Assembly (NCBI GenBank): GCA_036925085.1
Contig: JAUPFP010000002.1
Span: 6,008,890-6,072,889, forward strand
Origin: Brachycybe producta
Taxonomy: Eukaryota > Arthropoda > Diplopoda > Playtdesmida > Andrognathidae
Length of the DNA: 64,000 nt
Direction of reading: 5' to 3'
In this document: positions 20,072-32,895 of the stretch, piece after piece
Numbering within the stretch: the stretch's first letter is position 1
How the letters are laid out: every line of letters starts with the position of its first letter
Notes under the pieces: generated by a model
The model's database searches: none
Told to the model about the DNA's origin: nothing
What the model saw: only the letters and a program-made list of their open reading frames with translations
Translations under genes and position numbers: made by a program

Positions 20072-22194
20072 TACCATACTGAAAAGAGAATTTGAAGAGT
20101 CTTGACAGTAGAGAGAATTGATTTGGTTTATTTCTGCTGTCATCGACTAAAAATCCCTTCTAGAAACACTTGTTCTTAAAACATAATTAAACAGCTGCTG
20201 CTGTAATTTATCCACTTGTTCATTCAAGAGTGATTTTTTTTCTTTTAAAAGTTTTAAAATAAAATTTCCGTCAATTGATTTAAACCATATATGTTTGTAA
20301 TTTTTTTTTTTGAAAAGTTAAAAATCTTTTACACAGACAAAACTATAGACACCTTTTTACTTTTTTAAAAAAAAAAAAGATTTTTAAAAAAAGCAGCTGT
20401 TTTGTTTGAACTTTTTGAAGTGTGTACAACATGGAAGTCTCTTATTCTCCCTTCTCCCTTATTTCACTTGCTTAAAAATACTTCATTTAATCGAGTTTCT
20501 ATTATGAGTACGATTTGTATTTTGACATTGACCATTTGGTTAATTTGTGTTCACTTTGTCTCTCACTCAAAAAAAGAAGGGAGAGAGACATAGAGAAAGA
20601 AAGCAAGATTAGGAATGGAGGAGGAATGGAGGAAAAACAGGGGTGACATGTTAGTAGATGTCCTTTTTTTCTCGGCCACGGAACTACCACCTGCCGGCAA
20701 AACTTTTTTCTTCTTCTCTTGGTCTATGTATATTAGTATATAGCCCAGCCAGCCACCAAAAACATTTGGCCACCACATGCATGACATGGCTGAGAAAATG
20801 TTTTAAGAGTTAGTTAGTGGTGTATATGGATTTTTTTTTTCTACTTCTTGGCAGCCAAAACAAGTCATTGTGCAGGTTTCTCCCCCCACTTAAATATATT
20901 TATATGTATTATTAGGGCTATATAGCCTGGGAAATACAGAGGTCACGCTAGTGTGACCATCTCGCTCTTTCTCTCATACACTTATTCACTCTCACTGGTA
21001 AAGTTCAGCTGCTGCTAGGTAGGGGGCGTTAGCAGGAGCATACTACTACTACTACTACTACTCTATTGAAGAAGATGAAAAGGTTAGAAGTTTTTGTTGG
21101 AATGTTGATGTTTCTCTCTCTGTCTCTCCACACCCCCACCGTTTTCTTAACTCTTAACCATCCACTCTTTCTTTTGATGACTTGAAAAGAAGAAAAAAAG
21201 TAGAAAAGAATACAAATAGTTATTATTACATCACTAGTTCGCCGACCTTTTTCATTCTCTTATGTGTGTATGGTGGGGTGGGGGGGGGGGGGTATTTGTA
21301 GACTCCTCCCCCCACCAATAGGGTGAATACATGTATCCATGTATATTACCAGACTGTTCACCTGCATGATGATGATGATGCATTGTGTAAATGATGCTAC
21401 CTGGTCATTCCATCAAACAAATTCAAATTAGTTGAAATGGAAAATATGACCATTTTATTATTGAAAAATAAATAAATATAAAAACCTACTTTTTTTCGGT
21501 ATAAGATTTTATTTCTATTAAGACATGTTTTTTGTTTGTGTGACAACAGGATCCATCAAAATTTGATAGATTAACAGGTCGCATTAGGAGAAGCTGCAGT
21601 TTACAAAATGTCATCTCTCTCTATAGGTAATTATGGGGAAGTTGGCTAAAATAGGAGAATTACAAATCCATGCAAAGGGACAACTGTCATGTCAACTTAA
21701 ATAAAAGCTTGTAAAAAAAAGATTTTCTTGCAAATAATGTACATTTGAAATATGACGATTGTTGTTGTTAGAAAAAGGACTGAAGTAGTTTAAATTGAAT
21801 AACACAAACACAGTAAAAGTTATCTGTTATGCTTTGGGTATGTGGATATTGTATTGTATTATGGAATTGCAAATGTTACTGATAATTAGTAATGGTCAAA
21901 CAACCTTTGATGAAGGAATGAATAAATTTCGAATTTTTTTATCAAGTCACTAATTTTCTGGAACATTTTCAGCACTCCATAAAACACAATGCTTTAACCA
22001 GAGTTTTACTGGGGCATTGGGGTGAGGGGGCAGTAAGAATGGTACAACTGCATGTGTGTTCTGTTTGTGACGATGTTGAGAGCCATTTCAGGATTTACAA
22101 ACCGAATGGTGTTGTGCAATGCTGCACTGCAACGTTGTACAACACCTCTTACAGTATATTTTTATGTGTTATGCAATAGGGCGAATATGAGTTG
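20072..22194. other. No gene seen
   Basis: AT-rich DNA with (ACT)n at 21045-21062, a G13 run (21280-21292), and (GAT)n at 21367-21379. Frames near 20402-20787 are short and low complexity. Confidence 0.5.
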
Positions 22195-22560
22195 AAACTT
22201 TTGTCCTAATGATGTCGTTGCAATCAATACAAACTACTAGAAAGACACCAGTCTTTCAGAGAATTCCTAGAGTGATGATACAAGCCATGTTGGATTGTGT
22301 CTATAGAATGTCATTAATAGATTTGTGACCCAAGAACCAATTGTGAACTAATAATCTCGTTTAGAGATCAACACCAACAATTATGGTTTTTACAATCAAA
22401 AATATTGGTTAAAGGCTACAACTGTAGTTGACAACTGATAGTAAGCAGACATTAGCTTTCTCTATTGGTGATGATTACTTCACAATTGTCACTTGGGCCA
22501 CAAATTGAGAAAAAATTGTTTGATATTGCATAAAAATCCGAGCCTTATTCATTAATAAAG
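22195..22560 (+). repeat. Family M repeat, copy 1
   Basis: The right part (22468-22555) is colinear with 53135-53235: both carry ATTACTTC-CAATTG, TGG-CCACA-ATTGAGAAA and TTGATATTGCATAAA-TCCGA. The left limit is uncertain. Confidence 0.45.
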
Positions 22561-23069
22561 GTGGGTAGGATAGTGTTCAAATTAGCGTTGAATCTTTGCA
22601 GTAGAATGAATGTCACACCAAATTGTTGAGCATAATTTAGCGTGAACATTTTGAAGTTGCACTAGCATATTGTGAAGCATTGTACTACAATTTGTTGAGT
22701 AGTGTGAAATCATATTTATGTTTCAAGTCAAGTAATGATGATTACTGTAAAAAAAAACTACAGGTGCAAAGGGAGTTTAAATTGTTACGATCTCCTCACT
22801 TAACTTGAATGCATTTCAGGAATACTAATCTCAATCAAAAGAGAAAACAAGATGGTTAAAAACTGAGGAAATGAAAACAATGCAGACAAGAGGAGGTGAA
22901 GGTTGGTCGGCATGTAATTAAAGAGTAATTTGTTTTTGTGCGTATGTGTGTGTGTGTGTGTCTATGTGTGCAATTTGGATGATTTGGTTGAAGACTTACA
23001 AATGTACACTTGACCATTCAGTAGCAAACAATGTTATTTTAGGATGACCAATTAACTAACTATATAATA

Positions 23070-23117
<48 letters not shown>

Positions 23118-23566
23118 AGAAAGAGAGGATTAGTGATGGGGTCAGTTAAATCTTTGTGGATCATCAAATTTTATGTCTTGTCAGCGCATAATTGGCTTCC
23201 ATTTACAGAATGGCGCTAAGTTCAGCCACTTATAAAAGTTAATTTCTTGTTTATTTATTGTTTTCCTGTGTAAAACATATAGTATAGTGAGTTCTGTCAG
23301 TTGTAATTACACGACACGTCACATCATGTTGCTTTTGTCTAATGAGCTTTTAGACTGGTCAGTTATTACTGGGCAGTAATAATAGTTCAACAAGGTTTCT
23401 TTTGTATAATTTTGTTGTTGTAATGTATTATCATCACTGACCAGTACATTACGTGGTGACTGTCATCATCAACTTTCTTCTGCACTTTTTGCAGAGAGGT
23501 GTGCGGTATCAGTGTTCAGTGTTTGCAGTTTGCAATGTTCAGTGTTCAGTGGCAGTGTGCATCAAA
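22561..23566. other. Microsatellite-bearing DNA, no gene
   Basis: (TG)n at about 22943-22962 and an interrupted (GA)n at 23073-23127; otherwise plain AT-rich sequence. Confidence 0.6.
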
Positions 23567-23710
23567 TGGAACAAAGTGCCAAATTGAACAAACACTAAAC
23601 TGAATAATGAGCCCCAATTAGAACAAACGCCAAACTGAATAAAACCCCAAAACTTGGGCAAACTATTCAGATTAGTGTTTGTTCATTTTGGCGCTTACTC
23701 AGTCATCTCA
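23567..23710. repeat. Family C foldback, copy 3
   Basis: Left arm GTGCCAAATTGAACAAACACTAAACTGAATAA-type motif chain, right arm TTTGTTCATTTTGGCGCTTACTCAG. The most compact of the three copies. Confidence 0.75.
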
Positions 23711-24069
23711 CTCTTGTCATTCTTGAGTGGCAGCTTTTGCAACTTATATATCCTATAAACATGGTTCCAACATATAAAATGCCTGCATATTCAAAGGAAA
23801 GGGGGGGAAATGTGATTTAAAAAAAAAAATTCGGGCTCCAATGCTTTTCTATAGAATGAAATAGTGGCTCTCTTATTATTTTGTTGAGTATCAAGTTGTA
23901 TCTTGTAATTTGCACAGTTTTGTTTGTAAGCATATCTGACACACAGTTAAAACCTGTTGTTTTTATGGTTTATGGTTTGATTTCAGTGTTAGGTCGTTTG
24001 GTTGTGTAAATTGAATTTTTTTCTGAATATAAATTGCAATGTCATTCATCTCCATTCATAATTTAGCTT

Positions 24070-24106
<37 letters not shown>

Positions 24107-26765
24107 GCCAATGAGAAAGTTGGTTCATTGCTTTGATGAGGTGACGCTTCTACTCTTGTTGTTTGGAGCTTTGATTAAATTGGTTTAGTACTCTTAAACA
24201 GTAAAAGACAATATTCACAATATTCAAATAAGCATTCATAGACACACAAAAGAAACACGCAGGAATGTGGCTTATCATCAATTGATCATTAGATTTATTA
24301 GACATGTCTATAGGGGTGGTGGTGGGGGTGTCTATATGTTCTACAGTGTGAGTGAGAGCTGGGTAATAGAGCTAGTTACAAGGTTCACCTTATATACATT
24401 TTAGGTAAAGCGGCCATGTTCGCTTGTAACATGACTGCTGATTACATGAGGGCCTATGAGCGTGATGGGACGCTTTGTAAATGTTGATGAATTTATCTTT
24501 GATTTAAAACCATTACGACTAGAACCCATAGGTCTAATCACAGCTCTCAAGGTGGTAATTCTTAATGATTGCTGCTAAGTCTTAAGTGTAGAGCAACACT
24601 CCTCAACTTTCATATTATTAATGGGGTTAGCTGAGGTTAAACGAGGCTATTGCATTTACTAAACTCAAAGACCAAATCTCGCTTTGCCTTTCTGTAGAAT
24701 AGCATTGAGTTGAGATGTCCCTCTGTTGAGTTTATTATGTGATTTTACCTTTAGAGGGAGCTATCATAGACAGTTGCTTGTATTCTATTGGAAATATGAA
24801 ATTTGATCTGAACTAAGCCTCAGCTAAGCATTTCCCTAACTTGAGTTACGAAAATGCTTATCTTATTAAGAATACCGCCCTCAGTTGACAGTCACGTACT
24901 ATATAGTCAGAGGTTTAGGCCCAAATACAAGAAGACAAATTTGCACTTGTCCTTCAACTTGGACTCTTGTGAATAGCTTTTCAACACTGAATACTCTGTA
25001 TTAACTGAATAGAATGTCACATTTTGATTTTATCCACTGATATTATTAGCAGCAATTTCATCAGTTAAAATAATTTATCAAAATGACAAGTGGAATTGTT
25101 AACTGTTCATGGAACCTCAACATTTCAAAGCATTCTTTTAAGTTTTAACTTTACCCCACATCCTGTCTCTATCCTGTATATATATACCTATATGAATCTT
25201 AACTATTTTTGTTTAATGGAACACAAACACACAAGGGGATGTTGGGTTGTCTTAGTTAGTTTTTTATAAATGATTTTCCGTCCCATCCGGGGCGGAGTTG
25301 ATACCCCCATAGCCCATAAAGCACCCCAAAGATACTCATCTTTTTACCCCCCCTAAGACCACAACTAACAAGTGAAGCCATTGAACCTCCCTTTCAGTCA
25401 TTTGTTATAGGTTCTCAATGTCATTGTTACTGGAGATGATTTTCTCTTTCAAATAACCACCGTTTTTCTTCCCACAGTTTTGTTGAAAGAAAATAAAATT
25501 TGAGACATATTTCGCAGTTGTTTGTCTGTAAATTGGATCCATATTAATTTTATCCTAATATAGATCTTAAAACATTGTTATTTTCTTAACTGTAATAAAC
25601 TTAATAGGTCTTCTCGGCCAGATTATCCATTAGTCTAAATAAGCGGAAGCCTAAGGGGCCCGGAGCTTTTGGGGGCCCGTCCGAAAGTTAAAAATATTAT
25701 ATTATATTATATTGGCATTTTATTGCATATTAGGTGAAAGGGAGGCCCAAGCACCAAAAAGTACAGAGGCCCCCCCCCCTTCTTGGCTTACTACTGCCCT
25801 GCCTTGAGCCTTCACTAAAGTTGCAATTTAAGATGTGTTTTTTTCAAATTCAAATGCATCTGAACTCTTGTCCCTCTGTTACATGCCTTCATGGTTGCTT
25901 TCATAGCAAACATTTTTTTTTAAATAAAAACGCTGTTTGGTCAAGTTGCCTTATGCATACGAATGCATTTGTGTTAAAACACAGGAAATCAAGAAAAATA
26001 CCGACTATGAATGTATTTCCAGCTGAAAACAGTTAAAAGATTTAAAAAAAATACTAGAAAGTCAGCCATGCAATGCATGTAAGTGTTGCCAGATCCTTCC
26101 CAAATACGATTTGTTCTCTCAGTTTCCCTCACTTTTTTCCCTTGAGCCCGTTATTCCTGTTATTGCACTTCTCGTCATGGAATGATGCATATTTACAGTT
26201 TTCAGCATGTTCTACTTCCGTTTTTATATAGGCATACATACATACCATTGCACTTTTTTCCCCTCAAATATAAGAAGAAAAAAAATCTAAACCAACATTG
26301 ACTATAGGAAAACAAGCAAAACGGAATTGACATTTAATTTTTTTTAAAACAAATACATATTCCGTATTTTTTAATATTTTTGTAAAAACGTATCAAATAA
26401 TTAGAGGATCAACTTGACAGGGAAATGAAGGCTAGATATAAACAGTAACATGTTCTTTTATGAAGTCCACTAAAGAATAGAACTTGTAATTTATTATCCA
26501 AGTTGTAGATGAAATTGATGTTGGAAATTCAGCATTAACTTCAAATTTACAAGGGATGTGGTCTTGTTATGATGAATCTGATCATCTTGATCAGTTTCAA
26601 TTGAATTTCAGCTTTTGAACCCAGTGAATTGAGATCAAACAGAAGAAAAAAAATCATCAAAAAGAAAAAACTCAATAAAAGAGTGGTTTTTCTGTATTAT
26701 ATGGAAGCCCAAACATGACTGAAATTCTCCTGTTTTTATTGTCTTTTTTGAGAGGTGTGGATCAA
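23711..26765. other. Long stretch without a gene
   Basis: Contains (TTA)n at 24071-24106, a possible family-J fragment at 24935-25040 (CTTCAACTTGGACTCTTGTGAATAG), and a block at 25620-25800 rich in GGGGCCC with (ATATT)n between. The 100-codon frame at 25734-26036 has no domain. Confidence 0.5.
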
Positions 26766-27083
26766 AACTATTGAGAAACTTGACTCAAACTTTTGAGAAA
26801 CTTCTCTCAAAAAATTGAGAAACTTCTCTCAAACATTTGAGAAACTTCTCTCAAACATTTGAGAAACATCTCTCAAAAATTTGAGAAACTTCTCTCAAAC
26901 ATTTGAGAAACATCTCACAAAAATTTGAGAAACATCTCTCAAAAATTTGAGAAACATCTCTCAAAAATTTGAGAAACATCTCTCAAACATTTGAGAAACT
27001 TCTCTCAAACTTTTGAGAAACTTCTTTCAAACTTTTGAGAAACTTCTTTCAAATGTTTAAGAAACTTCTCTATCTTTTGAGGA
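26766..27083. repeat. 22-23-bp minisatellite TTGAGAAACTTCTCTCAAA
   Basis: About 14 units of TTGAGAAAC(T/A)TCTCTCAAA plus 3-4 variable bases. Each unit is a near-palindrome (TTGAGA / TCTCAA), so the array can fold many ways. Flanked on both sides by GAGG-TGTGGATCAA. Spacers are not unique, so it is not a CRISPR array. Confidence 0.85.
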
Positions 27084-28579
27084 TGTGGATCAATCTTTTA
27101 AGAGAAGGATCTTAATATATTCAGATAATTATCTGAATAGTTTCATCCACGTTTTTCAATTAATAAATGTGATGGCAAAAAACAGAGAAATTTTAACAGT
27201 CACGTTCTGTCTCCATGTTTTTGTATGTCGCGCCCTACAATTATGTGGAAGGTTGAAATTCTTGATTTTTGGCCCGAGTTTCTTGTTAGCTTGCATGAAA
27301 AAAACAGAATATAGAAACTACATAAAACATAGGAATAAAGTTTCCTGTACATTTCTGCTTTCCTTCATCAAGTTTTAACTTGAGTTTCTTGTGTAAATAT
27401 TTGAAGCCCCTTTGACAGATTTCATGTTTGTCCTGAACCTGACTAAGGTTTTGTGGACATAATATAGGTCCTGGTAGGGTTCATAAGCCTTGTGTGCTTG
27501 GTGGTCTTCGTAGGTTTCATGGGTCTGGTGTACTTAGTGTGCATAGTAGACTTGGGCCCAGTGTCAAATCTCATGGACTGGGCTAGGCTGGGCTAAACAT
27601 TTTTACACAATGTATGTCTACCTTTAACTATTCTTGCTTAAATATTGCTTCTGATAGTTTGAAATTTCACTTTATAAAATTAAAATCACTGTTGAGCCAT
27701 CTGAATTTTCAGTACAAGTCAAAAGAAATGGATGATAATGTAAATAAAGAATGATATGTGGTTGTGAAGTGTGTTTGGTTTGTTTTGTTTAACTTTTTAA
27801 CTATTTTTCTTGATACTTGTTCTAGTTGATATCATCATGAATGATGCTACTACTACTTCTCTTATATTTTAAAATAAACATTCTCCAATAGAGAGAGAGA
27901 GAGATCTCTATTTGTTTCTCTTTTCTCCGTTTAAAAACGTTTACAGTTTACACAACAGTTTTACGACCTAATAATCTCTTGGAATGTACACATTAGTTTT
28001 GAAACCACATGATGATGATGATGATGATGATGGGTGCATTTGAGAGAAAGTGAAAAAAAAACGGCCAGATTTGGTTACAACATTGTTTGACTTTTTTGTA
28101 CGTTTTTTTAAATAAAAGTTTGAAATGGCTTTGGTATAAAAAAAACTATAAATCTTTCTTTAAAGAAAATTTATATCCAACCATATTTTGAGGGTTTTGT
28201 TTATTGAGTCAGAATCTCCACACACTTCAACCTCTTAGTTTGAATCCTGAGGGATAAGGGTTAAAACAGGGGGGAAAAAGGAGATGGGGATCCCCCTTTA
28301 AATTCTGTTCTAGTTCCTTACAACTTATACAAGAGATTATTAAGTTGTAGAATTTTCAAACAGCTGTGCATTACAAATTTACAGCTTGTATATGATGACT
28401 ATTTGGGATGTTTTTTTAATCATTGTTTAGGTTGGTCATCATCTCAGGTCAACATATGGGGTAGAGATAGAGGATGGTTCACACTTGTGTGAAAACATGC
28501 AGAAAATAGAAACAAAAATACGAAAATCAGGATAAAGTTTCAGCTGTATTTCTGCAGTCTGTTGTATTCAAGGGGGAAT
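27084..28579. other. No gene; family I fragments
   Basis: 27290-27375 and 28495-28570 share AAATAGAAAC, AAAGTTTC and ACATTTCTGC-TTCCTTCA-type words with 46.3 and 57.0 kb. (GAT)n at 28010-28032. The 97-codon frame 27085-27378 has no domain. Confidence 0.45.
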
Positions 28580-28790
28580 TTGTCTTTTTTCAAAAAACGG
28601 CCAAAAGTCGAAAAGTAGTTTAAATGCTCTAAAAGCTCTAAAAAATGCCTCAGGAGCACGCAACTGGCCCCAGAAGTCTCAAAAAGCTCGTAAAAGCAAA
28701 AGGATTCAAGAATTTTTAAAATTCGAAAAAATGGGCCAACAAATGGCCAAAAGTCGAAAAATATTTAAATGCTCTTTAAATCACATGATT
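28580..28790. repeat. Imperfect direct repeat GGCCAAAAGTCGAAAA
   Basis: GGCCAAAAGTCGAAAAGTAGTTTAAATGCTCT near 28600 recurs as GGCCAAAAGTCGAAAAATATTTAAATGCTCT near 28745, about 145 bp apart, with several AAAGCTC words between. Confidence 0.6.
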
Positions 28791-29884
28791 TAAATCAAAC
28801 AACCCTGATTTAAATTCGCTATAGTAAAAAATACGTCAAATCTGCATAAAACTGCTTTGATGAAACTTTTATAAAATTTGCAGACAATGAAAAGAAATTT
28901 TAGCAAAACTTCATTAAACTACAAACATTTCTGTGACTTTTCTGTAACCTGTAATAAATAAGCAGAATTCTAGGAATTTCTGCGTTTTAGGGGATTTCGC
29001 TCCAATGCACAGTTTCAGGATTGGCATGCCAGGAGTGAGTGTCCTAGACTAATTTTCTAACATTTGCAGCAAATTGCTGTAATTTCCGAACGCCTTTTTT
29101 GGTTCCAAATTCAGTTTTTGGTGTTTCGTTCTAAATTTAAGACACTTTCTTGTTCAGATTGATTTTTTTTTTTCGCCATGACATTTTTTTTGGGGGGGTG
29201 AAGGGGGGGGGGGGGAAAGAAAAACATACAATCTTTTTCCTTCTCCGCCCTCTTCATCTTAAAATTATCCGAACTTTTTTCGGTCATTGTTTGTGTTTCT
29301 TTTCAGTCAGTGTGCTGTGTGTTTGCATTTTTCAACTAGAAAATTTATGAAATAGTGTTGTTCTTGTCGACTGAACTAAGTTAACTATGTTATATGTAGT
29401 AGGGAAACAAAATTGTCTTTAAAGTATGAAACCCATAAATGTCTTTTACAGAATTACACAATTTTTCAGCAAACCGTATTTTTCATTTTTAGTGGATGAC
29501 CTTTGAGCTTTTCTTATATTTTCTCCCATCCTTACACCCCTGCCTTCTCTCCTTTTTTTTCTTGTCATAAGGGGGGGGGGGGTTTACCGTTAGTTCCGCT
29601 AGTTGCCTTTTTCGACATCTCTTTTTTTTTTTTGTCTCAAACTTTCATTCTTCAAACTTTAAAACTTGAACGTCATCATTATTTCTCTAATGGAGGTTTT
29701 TTTTTCTCCTTCTTTTCCACGAGTTTAAACTTATAATTCTTGAAAGGGAAACTCGTTTAACTTTCCAATTTCACCTTTATTTTAACCTTGTGACCCCAAC
29801 CGTCCACCAGTAATTTTTTTCCTTATTCCCTCTTCCGCCATAAAAAAAATAGTGGAAAATACAAGTTTAAAATTAGACATAATT
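28791..29884. other. No gene seen
   Basis: Contains G runs at 29203-29215 and 29571-29582 and long poly-T. Frames at 29150 and 29503 are compositional. Confidence 0.5.
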
Positions 29885-30125
29885 TTTTTTTTTTGGCTTT
29901 TCTGAAGTGCAACATTAAGAAGTTTCTTAAAAACTAGAATACTCCTTGAACGCGCGTGTTTTCACCAGGATAAACTTTTTATGTCAGTTTGAAAATGAAT
30001 AAAGTTTTAAGCAATTTATTTTATTTTGAAAGAGATCAACATGAAAAATTTGCCAACATGATTGAGTTACCCATCTAGTTTCTAAAATACTTTTGTAGTT
30101 TTTCTTGGTTTTGCTCCTGAAAGAC
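29885..30125 (+). mobile_element. Family E element, shortened copy
   Basis: GCAACATTAAGAAGTTTCTTAAAAACTAGAA, then AAACTTTTTATGTCAGTTTGAAAATGA, TATTTTGAAAGAGATCAACATGAAAA, TTGAGTTACCCATCTAGTTTCTAAAA and TTTGCTCCTGAAAGAC, in the family order. Confidence 0.65.
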
Positions 30126-30168
30126 CGCTTATTTAGAGGAAGCTTTCCCCCCCCCCCCCCTGGATTTA

Positions 30169-30419
30169 GGGTTGGAAGTTGGAACACACACAGCCGACTT
30201 TTGAAAGGTTTTTCAGCGACAAAATGAAGTAGAATGTGGCTGGACTGTTGTCGCAATATGTTTTCTATGGAAGGACAGCAACCTTAAATACGGGGATAGT
30301 CTCTTAATTGGCACACAAGCGACTTTCAACTGTGAGGTGTCTTTCAGCGACGTTCGACGTCATTTTGTCGCTAAAAAGTCTTTCAAAAGTCGCCTGTGTG
30401 CCACGGGCCTTATATTTCT
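30169..30419. mobile_element. Family G inverted-repeat element, copy 2
   Basis: Left CACACAGCCGACTTTTGAAAGG mirrors right CTTTCAAAAGTCGCCTGTGTG, with TTTCAGCGACAAAATGA facing TCATTTTGTCGCTAAAAA further in. The middle has GTCGCAATATGTTTTCTATGG shared with copy 1 and an internal GGCACACAAGCGACTTTCA repeat of the terminus. Confidence 0.7.
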
Positions 30420-32217
30420 ATTTTCTGCTTTGTTTTCATGCTTGTGTCCATTTGGTTGAATAAAATAAAACTGACTCAATACTGTCCATTGTCCAATTTA
30501 GCCTTATGTTTTTTTTGGGCCCTTTCGTAAAGGTTCATCAAGTGTTTCGCTGTGGTCATATGAAATTTGCTCGTAACCCCACATGAATAATACTGTTTTT
30601 TTTTTGTTCATTTGTAATGTTTTAGTTTAGATTTAAGCATGAAAATGCGAATTTATTTAGTTGAGTTGAGTTCATTCTTTTGGAACCTGCATATTTTTTT
30701 ATGCTTCCAATTTTTAGAAGTCGTTTTTTTTTTCTCCTTCACCCTTTCCTTCAACCAGAAAAAAAAAACGTTGACCATATGGTCATCGACATTTTTTGTA
30801 AAGAAGAAATAAAATGGTTACTTGAAGAGAAAAATGTTTCTAAAAACAAATCTTTTCTTCTTTTTGCATATTTCGATCTATTTTTTCATAAATATACTAA
30901 TAAAACCATAGATGCAATGTAAAAATTGGTTTAAGATTTGCCAGAGTTGCAACTTGGTTATAAAATTGAAACAATATCCGAAATTACAATCTTAAAACTG
31001 TGAATAAAAGAACTAAAGATATTTTCATAATTCAAAACTCTGAGCATCTACTCATCTTATGAGCACATGCTGAAACTTTGAGCATGTGCTTAATTTTTAT
31101 TGTATGCATAAAATGATTAAATGCTCTATAGATTGAGCATTAATTGGCTTTAGGGGCCAATTCTATGATGTTACAGCAGTAATTCCCAACCAGATATTGA
31201 TAAAAAAAAACAAGATTGCTAAAAAATAGCAAATGAAAATAGACAATAAATACTCCTGTAATATTTTATTCAAAAGTATGAGTTAATAACCCTACTGCTT
31301 TACAAGTCTATTTTGTAATTTGCACCCCGTTCGAACATAATGTGTCAGCCAGGTAGGTGGGGGGGGGGGTTCCTCCGAGTGTGCACTGTGCACTGTGCAC
31401 TTCACTCAATTTGCTGGAGTAGGTGCTCCCGTTTTTTATGTCAACTTTAATCATACGAAAATTGAGCACACTTATTTCTTGAGCATCTACTTCGCCTCTT
31501 TTTGAGTAACTGCTCGTTAGTACACGATCAACTTTATTAATACCACCACGTGTCTGCAGACCGCGCCTCATAGTGTATGGCTACCACTGAAAAAGAAGGC
31601 CCTCTTGAAGTGACTAAAATAATAACTCTCGAAAATATTCATTATGTGAGACTCAGGCCTAATTTTCTGAAGTAAACAACTGGAAGAAAATAATAACCCG
31701 CATTAATTTACGGCTTCAATTATATTATTTGTTGTGTCCAAAACTTTAAATATGCAGATTTATTGTTATTAGTGGTTGGTTGTTTACAGTAAACAACTAC
31801 TAGGCTGAGAATAATTTTTGCTTTTTTTTTTTTTTTTGAACTTTTATTTATTCGTCTTTGTGGTAAATTTTTAGAAAAATACTAATTTGCATATCAAGTT
31901 TCTTTTCAAATGTGGTTTTGTGGTGTGTGTTCAACTGTGTGTTAATTGCAGATTTAATTAAGAAAATCCTCTTTCTAATACAAACAAAAAAAAGTCTATT
32001 GGAAACTGGACAAAGAAGGAGGAAGACAGACAAGGATTTTCATCTAAATTTTCATTCCTTGAATGGCAATTTTTGTTTATAATTTAGGATTGAAGTTTAT
32101 CAAGAGGCTAAATATACAATTTGTAGGCCTGCCAACTATTTGGTGATATATTGAAAGGTTTGTTTGTATCTTGTGTTTGTGATTAAACTCCTTTGAATGA
32201 TTATTGTGTTTTGTTGT

Positions 32218-32222
<5 letters not shown>
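30420..32222. other. No gene seen
   Basis: An 87-codon minus-strand frame at 31308-31571 has balanced composition but no recognised domain or start context. G11 at 31359-31369; a GTGCACT triplication near 31380-31400. Confidence 0.5.

Positions 32223-32256
<34 letters not shown>
32223..32256. repeat. (TC)n microsatellite
   Basis: About 17 TC dinucleotides. Confidence 0.9.
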
Positions 32257-32559
32257 AAAAGATAAGGTTTTGTTTGTTGTCCGCCTTGTTGTAACCGTGG
32301 TAATAAATGCAAATTTAGGTAATTGTTCACTCATTAGGAAGAACGGATTTCATATGCTAATTTGCATTGATTTTAGTTTTGTCTCAGGACAATTAGGTTT
32401 TTAGTTCTTAGCTTAATAAAGTTTTTTCTTTCATTCTATCTGAAACTTTTTTATTTTAATCTGTTGTATTAAAGTATCATACTGGTATATTTTAGTTAAG
32501 ACGTTTTATTACTACTTTGTAAACATGCTTCCGATTAATTTGTTTTAAACTTGTTATAG

Positions 32560-32895
32560 CCTACTTGCATTGCAGACTTTGGCCTGGCTTCCACATACTG
32601 GTATATGAAAAGAAGCTGAAAATAGAATTAGAATTAAAAATTCAGAAAATGTTTCTTCTACAGTTCTGCTTTTCTTCGCGTTCATGGATTCTCACTAGAA
32701 AAACACTTGACACTGACAATTTGTTACCTCAACTTCCTCAAGACCTAATCTTTCTAGGAGGCGCATCATAAAGAATAAATGCATGTGGAAGAAGCTTTCC
32801 TATTGGCTGATAAAATGGAGTTCTGCGTGGCAGATCAGAAAAAGCTGAAACAATTTCAACTTTTTTTTTCTCTGCTACCTTCTTACAAAGTTTCA
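32560..32895 (+). repeat. Family I repeat copy
   Basis: AAGCTGAAAATAGAATTAGAA, CTTCTACAGTTCTGCTTTTCTTCGCGTTCA and GAAACAATTTCAACTTTTTTTTTCTCTGCTACCTTCTT lie in the same order as at 46.28-46.49 kb. Boundaries are uncertain. Confidence 0.45.

Noticed and set aside
25620-25800. GGGGCCC-rich block as a possible element
   Set aside because: Inverted ends not convincing and no second copy in the window.
26766-27083. CRISPR-like regular repeats
   Set aside because: No unique spacers; contiguous tandem units in eukaryotic DNA.
31308-31571. 87-codon minus-strand frame of balanced composition
   Set aside because: No recognised domain, splice context or second line of support.
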